From JALVIU01 sp964462295 (GTDB lineage Bacteria; Atribacterota; JALVIU01), in the NCBI GenBank assembly GCA_964462295.1, contig CAYWXH010000036.1, forward strand, positions 1 to 14,744: a stretch of 14,744 nt of DNA, read 5' to 3'. Under the pieces are notes generated by a model. That model had not been told where the DNA came from, made no database searches, and saw only the letters and a list, made by a program, of their open reading frames with translations. The position numbers and the translations under genes were made by a program. Each line of letters begins with the position of its first letter. Position 1 is the first letter of the stretch. This document shows positions 7,521 through 13,754 of this stretch, piece by piece.

Positions 7521-7553
7521 TATATTTTGAAAGATAATAATATATTTTGAAAG
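7521..7553 (-). promoter_or_regulatory. 13-bp direct repeat over the dpp promoter (candidate operator)
   Basis: TATATTTTGAAAG occurs at 7521-7533 and again, identical, at 7541-7553, exactly 20 bases apart, about two helix turns. One copy lies in the -35/-10 spacer and the other just downstream of the -10. This suits binding of a regulator as tandem units, but no regulator gene is nearby and AT-rich chance repeats are possible. Confidence 0.4.
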
Positions 7554-7562
7554 AAATGTCAA
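7534..7562 (-). promoter_or_regulatory. Promoter of the dppABCDF operon
   Basis: On the minus strand a perfect TTGACA (7557-7562) stands 17 bases before TATTAT (7534-7539), a near-consensus sigma70-type promoter. Transcription would start near 7527, giving a leader of about 25 bases before dppA with GGGAGG in it. Confidence 0.85.
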
Positions 7563-7572
7563 GTCTATTATA

Positions 7573-7992
7573 TCACTTTTTTATCTTATATAACACTTCT
7601 GCAGGATTTTTTACAGGGAAATCCATTTTTTCAATTATTTCTTTTATGGATTTATCTTTAATTACAGGGCCTTTTAGTCTATCTTCTATTTTTTTAAGGG
7701 GAAAATCTGTCCCTCTTAATCTAATAAGCACCTTTATAGCCCATTCTACACCAAGTAATTCAAACTCCTCTTCTTTTACAAAAAACACCTGCAATTTCAT
7801 AATAGGTTTTAGGAAGCTCTTTTTTTAAGACAATTACATAGGTTACCTCTGCAGGAGAAGGGAGCTATTTAAGATTTCTATAATTAATTAGTCTCTTTAA
7901 ACCCTTAAAAGTTTTATGTCTTATTCAAAAACTCCTTTTGCTAAAAGGTCAATATCAATATCTGTAATAGGAGAAGTTATAATTTTTATCAT
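7573..7992 (-). pseudogene. Broken gene of unknown family (two frameshifts and one in-frame stop)
   Basis: An intact 75-codon frame (7573-7800) looks like a small hypothetical gene but has no SD, and the coding signal runs further upstream in other frames. Minus-strand segments in order: ATG at 7992 opening MIKIITSPITD, ending at TAA 7921-7923; then a shifted frame reading KGLKRLINYRNLK, a TAG at 7865-7867, and LPSPAEVTYVIVLKKELPK up to YYEIAGVF; then, after the T6 tract at 7780-7785, FFVKEEEFELLGVEWAI to the end. One extra T in that tract would join the last two segments. The restored product would be about 140 residues, charged and without signal peptide or membrane segment. I do not recognise the family. 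A short coding gene in decay is likely; homopolymer errors could explain the shifts but not the TAG. Confidence 0.6.
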
Positions 7993-8060
7993 TTTATTTT
8001 TGCAAGTTTAGTATCTTTTATATTTGATGAGGGAACTGGAAGTTTTGTTTTGATAAATTT

Positions 8061-8090
8061 AAAAAAGGCCCTCCTTAAGGTAGGAGGGCC
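8061..8090 (-). terminator. Intrinsic terminator of pckA
   Basis: A perfect 9-bp GC-rich stem, GGCCCTCCT (8067-8075) with AGGAGGGCC (8082-8090), has a 6-nt loop and, on the minus strand, six Ts right after it. It lies seven bases beyond the pckA stop and separates pckA from the broken gene and the dpp operon. Confidence 0.95.
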
Positions 8091-8097
8091 ATAAAAT

Positions 8098-9804
8098 TTA
8101 TTCACTCACGACAGCTTTTATTATTTCAGGATCAACTTCGTGTTTTTCTAAGAATTCTTTTCTTTCCTTTTTGATTCTCTTTACCCATTCTTCGTACTCT
8201 GAGAGTCTCCCTTGTTTTTCAAAAAAGAGTTTTGGTTGGATTATTTCTTTTGGCACCTGTTCTAATAAGAATGCATTTTCTGGTGCATTAACATCTGGTA
8301 TTTCATATCCAAAATCTGGATCTTTTATCCATTTTACTTTACCAGAAAGCACTGCCTCAACAAGTGCCTTTGAGTGTCTTATTTTTACTTTTAGGGCCTT
8401 ACCTTCTTTCTCTGCAAGGGCATCCCCACCCACATATCCTGTATTCATCATCCATAAATTAAGATTTGGGAATACCTTATAAAGTTCTGTAAATCTTCTT
8501 GCCTGAAGGCTATTTTTCCTTGGGAAAAATGGCTGTGTGAATGGAACTCTGGTTTTACCTCTTTCTTTTCCCGTTGCAGATGTCTTTGATGTTTCACCTA
8601 ACATGAAATATCCCGCTGCCTGTTTCCCGTCTACAAACTTTACTATACCTGGTGTTGCAGCATCTGGGCCCTCATCTCTATTTAGTATCCCTATAGAGCC
8701 AAGGGGTGGAATAGAGTTAAAATCTGCAACATTCTCTATCTTACTCATAGGTATTACCGATCTACCATTTTGAGTCCATACTACAAAATCCCAACCGTCT
8801 TTTGGAATACCGTATTCATCTACTACCTCTTCTGCCTTCACCTTTCCTTCTATGTATGCATCTACATTTTCAGGATCTGCACCTGTCTCGACAAATGCCT
8901 CTCTATAAAATTTCACTTCATCTGGCGAAAGGATTCCCTTTGAAAAGTCAAGGGTCCCATCAGGGTTCATATATACATTTTCAAGCCATGCATCAGGATC
9001 TATAGTGCCTTTATATATTACAGGTTCTGTTTCTGCTTTTAGTCCGAAGGTTTTAGCAAAACATCCATTTTCTGTGATATTTATGGTTCCATCTGGCCAG
9101 AGGCTTATCATGTCATCTTGAATGGGCCAAGAGTTATCTCCGTGTTTTACGAATGTGGTCGTGGTTTTTCCTGTACCTGAGAGACCTAATATAGCAAGTG
9201 TTGTCTTTTTACCTTCGATTTCTACTACTTTTGCCCCTGCATGAAGTACAAGGCCACCTCTCTGATATACATATTCATTTAACATACGAAGGGCACCTTT
9301 TTTACTTTCCCCAAAATAGTCACTACCTATAACATATGTAACAAGTTTTTCCATATCCACAATCATGGCCACATTTCCTGGCATGTTTTGAGGCCTTAAC
9401 TCAGGGGTATAATATACAATAAGTTCTGGTTCAAAATTTTCATCTGGTGGAAAAGAGAGAATCTGTTGCATTGCAGCTACATTGGCCGCTGCAAGGCTAT
9501 ATATCCATCTTACTCCTACTTTCTTTTCTCCAAGCCCATAGTATCCATCTATCTGAATAAGTTCTTCTTGTTTTTCCATATAATCTTTTTGAAATTTTAT
9601 AAGTTCCTCTGCAAGTTTTGGATCTATTGTTTTCATTGAATAATTTGGTTCTTCATCCTTTGTCCCTATTATGTAGCTGTATTTTGGGCTTCTTGCCTTA
9701 AATCTTGTAATCTTATCTACATTCTTGTGGTGTGTCTTAAATATAGGGGTACTGTACTTCAATGCAAGCTCTCTTAGTCTTTCTTGAGAAGGATTTTTAA
9801 GCAT
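8098..9804 (-). CDS. pckA: Phosphoenolpyruvate carboxykinase (ATP type)
   Basis: Interconverts oxaloacetate + ATP and PEP + CO2 + ADP, linking the C4 acid pool to glycolysis or gluconeogenesis. Seen: RSPK substrate-site motif (38-41); YFGESKKG, matching the E. coli EMKKG segment with the catalytic Lys; H188 in LHAGA; P-loop GLSGTGKT (207-214); the metal-binding QDD (229-231); FAKTFGLKAETEPVIY, the adenine-side GCYAKT-like region; and NTGYVGG near the C-terminus. At 568 residues it is somewhat longer than the usual 530-540. An upstream in-frame ATG at 9822 is rejected: AAAGGAGTG lies between it and the ATG at 9804, and the predicted transcript start is only about 8 bases upstream of 9822. Single-gene unit with its own promoter and terminator. 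The direction used in the cell cannot be read from the sequence. Confidence 0.88.
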   Translation of the reverse strand: MLKNPSQERLRELALKYSTPIFKTHHKNVDKITRFKARSPKYSYIIGTKDEEPNYSMKTIDPKLAEELIKFQKDYMEKQEELIQIDGYYGLGEKKVGVRWIYSLAAANVAAMQQILSFPPDENFEPELIVYYTPELRPQNMPGNVAMIVDMEKLVTYVIGSDYFGESKKGALRMLNEYVYQRGGLVLHAGAKVVEIEGKKTTLAILGLSGTGKTTTTFVKHGDNSWPIQDDMISLWPDGTINITENGCFAKTFGLKAETEPVIYKGTIDPDAWLENVYMNPDGTLDFSKGILSPDEVKFYREAFVETGADPENVDAYIEGKVKAEEVVDEYGIPKDGWDFVVWTQNGRSVIPMSKIENVADFNSIPPLGSIGILNRDEGPDAATPGIVKFVDGKQAAGYFMLGETSKTSATGKERGKTRVPFTQPFFPRKNSLQARRFTELYKVFPNLNLWMMNTGYVGGDALAEKEGKALKVKIRHSKALVEAVLSGKVKWIKDPDFGYEIPDVNAPENAFLLEQVPKEIIQPKLFFEKQGRLSEYEEWVKRIKKERKEFLEKHEVDPEIIKAVVSE

Positions 9805-9836
9805 TTTTTTCACTCCTTTCATGTTAGCTTAATTTA

Positions 9837-9845
9837 ATTATAGCA
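9837..9845 (-). promoter_or_regulatory. Extended -10 promoter of pckA
   Basis: TGCTATAAT on the minus strand gives a perfect -10 with the extended TG. No consensus -35 is present at 17 bases, as is typical for extended -10 promoters. Transcription from about 9830 would give a leader of about 25 bases containing the SD for the ATG at 9804. Confidence 0.6.
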
Positions 9846-9852
9846 CACATGT

Positions 9853-9963
9853 TCAAGTACTTTTTTGTATAAAACTTTTAATATACCATTTTAATAGAAT
9901 AGGTGTGGAAAGTGCCATTATTACAGCCATAAAAACCAGTGTGGAATATCTACTCTTTTTATA
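9853..9963 (-). pseudogene. C-terminal remnant resembling a cation/proton antiporter
   Basis: Directly after the methyltransferase stop and in the same frame, 36 codons run to TGA (9853-9855). The core VFMAVIMALSTPILLKW, followed by basic residues, looks like the last membrane helix and tail of Kef/NhaP-type antiporters, which often end with a V-M-A-x-V-T-T-x-x-T-P-P-L-L-K/R-W-like segment. No start codon with an SD and no other helices are present, so it is at most a fossil 3' end. It overlaps the pckA promoter. An accidental hydrophobic frame cannot be excluded. Confidence 0.4.
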
Positions 9964-10485
9964 TCAACCCTTCTTTTTAGATAAAAAATACTTTAGACAT
10001 TTAGGGGAAAGAGAGAACATAGGGACTTCTTTTTTATATTCTCTGTATTCTTCTCCAAATTTTCTTTCCGCCTCTTTTTCCTCAAACAGTTTTATCATGA
10101 TGATCATGATTAGTATGATAGATGGACCAATGGTCAAAATGAAAGAAGGAGAACCCATCATAAGGCCGATACTTTCAGGAAGAAAAAGGAGCCCAAGGTG
10201 CATAGGGTGTCTCATGCAAGAATATATATCCTCCTTGATAAGTCTGTTTGTTTCAAACTTTGGAACTTCTCCTTTTTTTCCTAATTTTTTGAGGAGTTTT
10301 CCTGTATATGCACTCGTGTAGAGTATAATGCGCAATAATAAAAAGCCCATAATAAAGAGGATTATATGCCATGTAAAATTTACATGTATATGGATTACAT
10401 TATAATCCATATACAAAGATACAGCTATTCCTCCTGCTAGTATAACTATCCACAGTATTATCCTGGTTAACATAGAGATACTCAT
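9964..10485 (-). CDS. Isoprenylcysteine carboxyl methyltransferase / phospholipid methyltransferase-like membrane protein
   Basis: Membrane methyltransferase of the ICMT/PEMT family, which transfers a methyl group from S-adenosylmethionine to a lipid or lipid-linked thiol; the bacterial substrate is generally unknown. About 173 residues with four hydrophobic segments. The family signature is present: DIYSCMRHPMHLGLLF, then a hydrophobic helix, then FEEKEAERKFGEEYREYKK with VP after it, giving the RHP and EE/FGEEY SAM-binding features. The start is uncertain: ATG 10485 is chosen, with TTG at 10503 and ATG at 10473 in frame; none has a good SD. It follows uspA by about 41 bases and is probably the last gene of the mntH-uspA operon. 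Confidence 0.75.
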   Translation of the reverse strand: MSISMLTRIILWIVILAGGIAVSLYMDYNVIHIHVNFTWHIILFIMGFLLLRIILYTSAYTGKLLKKLGKKGEVPKFETNRLIKEDIYSCMRHPMHLGLLFLPESIGLMMGSPSFILTIGPSIILIMIIMIKLFEEKEAERKFGEEYREYKKEVPMFSLSPKCLKYFLSKKKG

Positions 10486-10526
10486 GTACTTATTATAACA
10501 CAATTATAATATTTAGATATCCTGTC

Positions 10527-10937
10527 TCAGCGTTTTTTTGCTTTTATTAATAGTATAGGTATTGATGTGTTATGTTTTACAATATCTGAGATACTGCCTG
10601 TTAAAAAATCTGCAATACCCCTATGTCCATGAGTGGCCATTGCAATGAGATCCCAATTATATTCATTTATCTTTTTTATAACTTCTTTTTCAGGTTCTCC
10701 TTCTGAAACGGAAAAACTTATTTTTATACCTTTTTCTTTTAGCTTTTTTTCTGCTTCTTGAATACATTTTTTCGTCCTTTTTATTTCCTCTCTTTCTTGA
10801 TCCAGTGTATGTGCATGAATTACATGAAAAAGATGGATATGGGAATTATGTATTTTTGCAAGTTTTTCTATATGATCCAATATGACTTCATCAACTGGAG
10901 AACAATCTAAAAGTAAGAGTACCTTGTCATAAAGCAT
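10527..10937 (-). CDS. Universal stress protein (UspA family)
   Basis: Small cytoplasmic nucleotide-binding protein of the Usp fold. The 136 residues begin MLYDKVLLLLDCSP, the first strand and loop with the conserved Asp, and end with MATHGHRGIADFLTGSISD, the ATP-binding motif G-2x-G-9x-G-S with Ala at the first Gly position, then a final strand ISIPILLIK-like (TSIPILLIKAKKR). ATP binding is likely but not certain given the Ala. Its ATG shares one base with the mntH stop (TAATG), so translation is coupled. The pairing suggests that Usp senses or modulates the metal transporter; fusions and neighbours of this kind are known for NRAMP proteins. Confidence 0.88.
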   Translation of the reverse strand: MLYDKVLLLLDCSPVDEVILDHIEKLAKIHNSHIHLFHVIHAHTLDQEREEIKRTKKCIQEAEKKLKEKGIKISFSVSEGEPEKEVIKKINEYNWDLIAMATHGHRGIADFLTGSISDIVKHNTSIPILLIKAKKR

Positions 10938-12178
10938 TACATGCCACCACCTTTCAATGTAGAATATAAAAGATAAATATTTAAGATTATTACTATTCCA
11001 GAGACCAATATAGCAAGTATAAATTCAATATTTTTACTCCTTAATTTCCCCATTACTTCTTTTTTTCGACATAATAAGAGGAGAGGAATCAGGGTAAAAG
11101 GTAATTGGATACTCAATATAACTTGACTAAGTATTAAAATTTTAAAGGTGTCCAATCCTGATATAATGATTAAAAAAGAAGGAATTGCCGTAATAAATGT
11201 TGCTATTTTATAGAGAGGTGTTCTAGGATCTTCAGGTTTTCCAAGAAAACCTGTAACGACATTTACCTCTGCGAGGGAGGAGGTTATAGATGAAGAGATG
11301 CCTGCAGATACAAGGGCAATTGCAAATAAAAAGCCAGCAAATCGACCTGCAAGAGGTACAAGAGTTTTTGCAGCTTGATGGATACTTGTTACCATAATTT
11401 TATTTTTAAAAAATACCGATGCAGCAACAATTATCATAGCAGAATTTACAAGCCACCCAAGGGTCATTGCCAAAGATGTATCTATTTTTTCAAATGTTAT
11501 CATTTTCTTTTTTTCTTCTTCTGTAGTACCCCATTTCCTACTATGTATTACATTAGAATGGAGAAATATATTATGGGGCATAACTACTGCACCCAATATT
11601 CCCATTGCTATATAGATATTGTTATGGTTAATTTTGGGAATTACAGTTGAATATAATACAGCTGACCAATCTGGTTTGACTATAAACAGTTCTATGATAT
11701 AGCTTATGGAAATAATACCCAAAAATGCAAGAATGGTTTTTTCAAGTTGATGATACCTTTGGGTGATTATAAAAAAGACCTCAATGATTACGGTAATTAA
11801 AGCTCCCATCCATAAGGGAAAGCCAAATAATAGCTTGAAACCAATAGCCCCTCCTAAAAGTTCTGCTACATCTGTAGCAGCACATGCAGCCACTATGGTT
11901 ATCCCTATAGTTGTACTCACAGGTCTGGAGAATCTTTCCCTTATATTTACGGCAAGAGATTTTCCTGTAGCTATTCCAAGTCTTGCAGACATATTTTGAA
12001 TAAGAATAAGCATAAGGGTGCTAAGTGTTATAACCCATAGAAGATCATATCCAAATTCTGCACCCCCTGCGATATTTGTAGCCCAATTTCCAGGATCTAT
12101 AAATCCTACAGTAACAAGAAAGCCGGGACCTAAAAACCTAAGAAGTACCCTAAGCCACTCTTTACTATTACTTCTCAT
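10937..12178 (-). CDS. mntH: NRAMP-family divalent metal (Mn2+/Fe2+) transporter
   Basis: Proton-coupled importer of Mn2+ and related divalent metals in the inner membrane. The 413 residues with about 11 hydrophobic helices fit the family. The metal-binding motif DPGN (D28, N31) in helix 1 and the helix-6 motif MPH (M200) are both intact; the Met is the residue that favours transition metals over Ca2+/Mg2+, so a true Mn/Fe transporter is likely. An open frame extends to 12376, but the ATG at 12178 is chosen: GGGAGG lies at 12189-12194 and family homology begins only after it. The 66 extra residues would run back through the divergent promoter region. First gene of the mntH-uspA-methyltransferase operon. 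Confidence 0.9.
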   Translation of the reverse strand: MRSNSKEWLRVLLRFLGPGFLVTVGFIDPGNWATNIAGGAEFGYDLLWVITLSTLMLILIQNMSARLGIATGKSLAVNIRERFSRPVSTTIGITIVAACAATDVAELLGGAIGFKLLFGFPLWMGALITVIIEVFFIITQRYHQLEKTILAFLGIISISYIIELFIVKPDWSAVLYSTVIPKINHNNIYIAMGILGAVVMPHNIFLHSNVIHSRKWGTTEEEKKKMITFEKIDTSLAMTLGWLVNSAMIIVAASVFFKNKIMVTSIHQAAKTLVPLAGRFAGFLFAIALVSAGISSSITSSLAEVNVVTGFLGKPEDPRTPLYKIATFITAIPSFLIIISGLDTFKILILSQVILSIQLPFTLIPLLLLCRKKEVMGKLRSKNIEFILAILVSGIVIILNIYLLYSTLKGGGM

Positions 12179-12210
12179 ATATTTTTGTCCTCCCTTTCTT
12201 TCATTTTTCG

Positions 12211-12231
12211 TCATTATATCATAAATAATGA
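12211..12231. promoter_or_regulatory. 7-bp inverted repeat over the mntH -10 (candidate operator)
   Basis: TCATTAT (12211-12217) and ATAATGA (12225-12231) form a perfect dyad with a 7-base spacer. It covers the mntH extended -10 and has the A/T-rich ATAATGA words common in Fur-superfamily sites, though in the opposite half-site orientation to the classical Fur box. A metal-responsive operator is plausible for a Mn transporter but unproven. Confidence 0.35.
12213..12221 (-). promoter_or_regulatory. Extended -10 of the mntH promoter
   Basis: TGATATAAT on the minus strand is a perfect -10 with extended TG, 35 bases upstream of the mntH start. A TTGTCA at 12239-12244 would be the -35, but the spacer is 20 bases, so the extended -10 likely carries the promoter. 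Confidence 0.55.
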
Positions 12232-12237
12232 AAAATA

Positions 12238-12266
12238 TTGACAAGAAATTTCTATTGTAGTATAAA
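12238..12266 (+). promoter_or_regulatory. Promoter of the beta-helix lipoprotein operon
   Basis: Perfect TTGACA (12238-12243) followed after 17 bases by TATAAA (12261-12266). Its spacer holds a perfect 10-bp palindrome, AGAAATTTCT (12244-12253). The -35 overlaps the divergent mntH -35 on the other strand, so the two promoters may compete. Confidence 0.8.
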
Positions 12267-12299
12267 AATAATATCACTAGTATGGAGGGAGGGAGAAAA

Positions 12300-13739
12300 A
12301 TGAATTTACGGTGGATGGTTTTAGGTTTTTTCTTTCTCTCTGGGGTTCTATTAGTAGGATGTACACTTTCTACCATAAGTACTATTCCTGCAGAAGCTAC
12401 TCCTTTACCAAGTTCAGGGGGTAGTACCTATTATGTATCTCCTGCTGGGAATAACTCGAATCCAGGCACATTAGAGAGACCATGGAAGGACCCAGGATAT
12501 GCCTCTCGTAAGTTAAAGCCCGGAGATACCTTAATAATATTAAATGGTACATATGTTTTAAGGGAGTTTGATCAAGATATTATAATACCACCTTCTGGCA
12601 GAGAAAATGCATGGATTACCATAAAAGGGGAATCAGGAAAAAGGCCAATACTTAAAAGTGGAGAGAATCTTTTGACCGCAATAGACCTCTCAGGTAAAAG
12701 CTATATAAAGATAGAGAATTTGGAGATCACGCATGAAGAAGGCGAGAATGCAAGGGATGGTGTGGAAATATTAAATAGAGAAGCAAGTCATATAATACTT
12801 AAAGATTTATATATTCATCATCTTGACGAATTTGGAATAAATATAGGAGATGTAGAGGATATTACTATTGAAAACTGTGTTATTTCTTACTGTGGATTTG
12901 GGGCAATTGGTGGACCAAGGGGTGTAAGTGGGGGTTGGAGAGATGCCAAAATAAAAAATTGTACTCTTTCTTACAGTGGTCATTATTATCAGGGAACTCA
13001 AGGGCCAGGCCCGTATGATAGGCCTGATGGTTTTGGGATAGAACCCTCACAAGGACCTATTGAGATCTCAAATACCAAAGTAGAACATAACAGGGGAGAT
13101 GGTATTGATTCAAAGGCAAAAAATACATATATACATGAATGTATAGTTGCAAATAATTTCGCAGATGGCATAAAACTCTGGGGAGGAGGAAGCAAAATGG
13201 AAAATTGTCTTATATATGGGAGAGGAGATGGAGATACATCTACAACCCCATGGGCAGCCATAGTCATAGACACTGAAAAGTCAAAGGGCGTATTTGAGAT
13301 TGTAAACACCACAGTAGATGATTATGTAGGAAAGAATTACCTTATGTATGTACAATATGACCATCCAAATACTAATATAACTCTTAAGATACAAAATACC
13401 ATTTTTAGCGCAAGAGGGCAAAATTCGTTTATCTATATTGCCCCAGGAGTAGATCTTACCTTATCCCACAATCTTTTCTATATGCCCAATACTGATAGAG
13501 TGTTGGAACACGGTACGAGTGTATATACATCTCAGAATATTAATACAATAGGTGTTGGGAATCTTTATGGTAATCCATTATTTGTAAACCCGGAATTTGG
13601 AAATGAAGGGGATTATCGTCTTAGGGATGGAAGTCCTGGGATTGATGCTGGAGAAGAGACAGGTGCACCCTCTATCGATCTTTTGGGTACGTCTCGCCCT
13701 CAGGGTAAGAGTGTGGATATAGGTGCATATGAAAGATAA
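12300..13739 (+). CDS. Lipoprotein with right-handed beta-helix, DUF1565-like
   Basis: Predicted lipid-anchored surface or periplasmic protein. Revised residues 1-21 form a signal with lipobox LVGC (Cys21), followed by a Ser/Thr/Pro-rich linker (to about 42). YYVSPAGNNSNPGT (44-57) and LKPGDTLIILNGTY form the DUF1565-type start common in beta-helix proteins. Repeated strand units with motifs such as IKIENLEI, IILKDLYI, ITIENCVIS and KIKNCTLS follow through the middle, a right-handed parallel beta-helix. The C-terminus (DYRLRDGSPGIDAG, then VDIGAYE) matches the 'choice-of-anchor Q'-type ending. Such folds occur in polysaccharide lyases and adhesins; no catalytic residue can be assigned. The ATG at 12282 overlaps the SD (GGAGGGAGGG), so the ATG at 12300 is chosen (479 residues). 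First gene of a two-gene operon. Confidence 0.8.
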   Translation: MNLRWMVLGFFFLSGVLLVGCTLSTISTIPAEATPLPSSGGSTYYVSPAGNNSNPGTLERPWKDPGYASRKLKPGDTLIILNGTYVLREFDQDIIIPPSGRENAWITIKGESGKRPILKSGENLLTAIDLSGKSYIKIENLEITHEEGENARDGVEILNREASHIILKDLYIHHLDEFGINIGDVEDITIENCVISYCGFGAIGGPRGVSGGWRDAKIKNCTLSYSGHYYQGTQGPGPYDRPDGFGIEPSQGPIEISNTKVEHNRGDGIDSKAKNTYIHECIVANNFADGIKLWGGGSKMENCLIYGRGDGDTSTTPWAAIVIDTEKSKGVFEIVNTTVDDYVGKNYLMYVQYDHPNTNITLKIQNTIFSARGQNSFIYIAPGVDLTLSHNLFYMPNTDRVLEHGTSVYTSQNINTIGVGNLYGNPLFVNPEFGNEGDYRLRDGSPGIDAGEETGAPSIDLLGTSRPQGKSVDIGAYER

Positions 13740-13754
13740 TGAAAGGAGCATATA

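Noticed and set aside
7368..7562. Minus-strand 64-codon frame overlapping the dppA start
   Set aside because: It covers the dpp promoter and reads the dppA signal region in another frame; its ATG has no SD.
9823..9963. Terminator for the mntH-uspA-methyltransferase operon
   Set aside because: No GC-rich stem with a T-run was found on the minus strand before the pckA promoter.
9905..10321. 138-codon plus-strand frame opposite the methyltransferase gene
   Set aside because: It lies antisense to a gene with clear family motifs and has no recognisable motif of its own.
12211..12231. Classical Fur or B. subtilis-type MntR box
   Set aside because: The half-sites face the opposite way to the Fur consensus and the bases do not match the MntR box; kept only as a generic dyad.
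10937..12376. Long N-terminal extension of the NRAMP protein (66 residues, with an apparent hydrophobic segment)
   Set aside because: It reads through the divergent promoter region and has no SD at its ATG, while a GGGAGG SD precedes the ATG at 12178, where the family homology begins.
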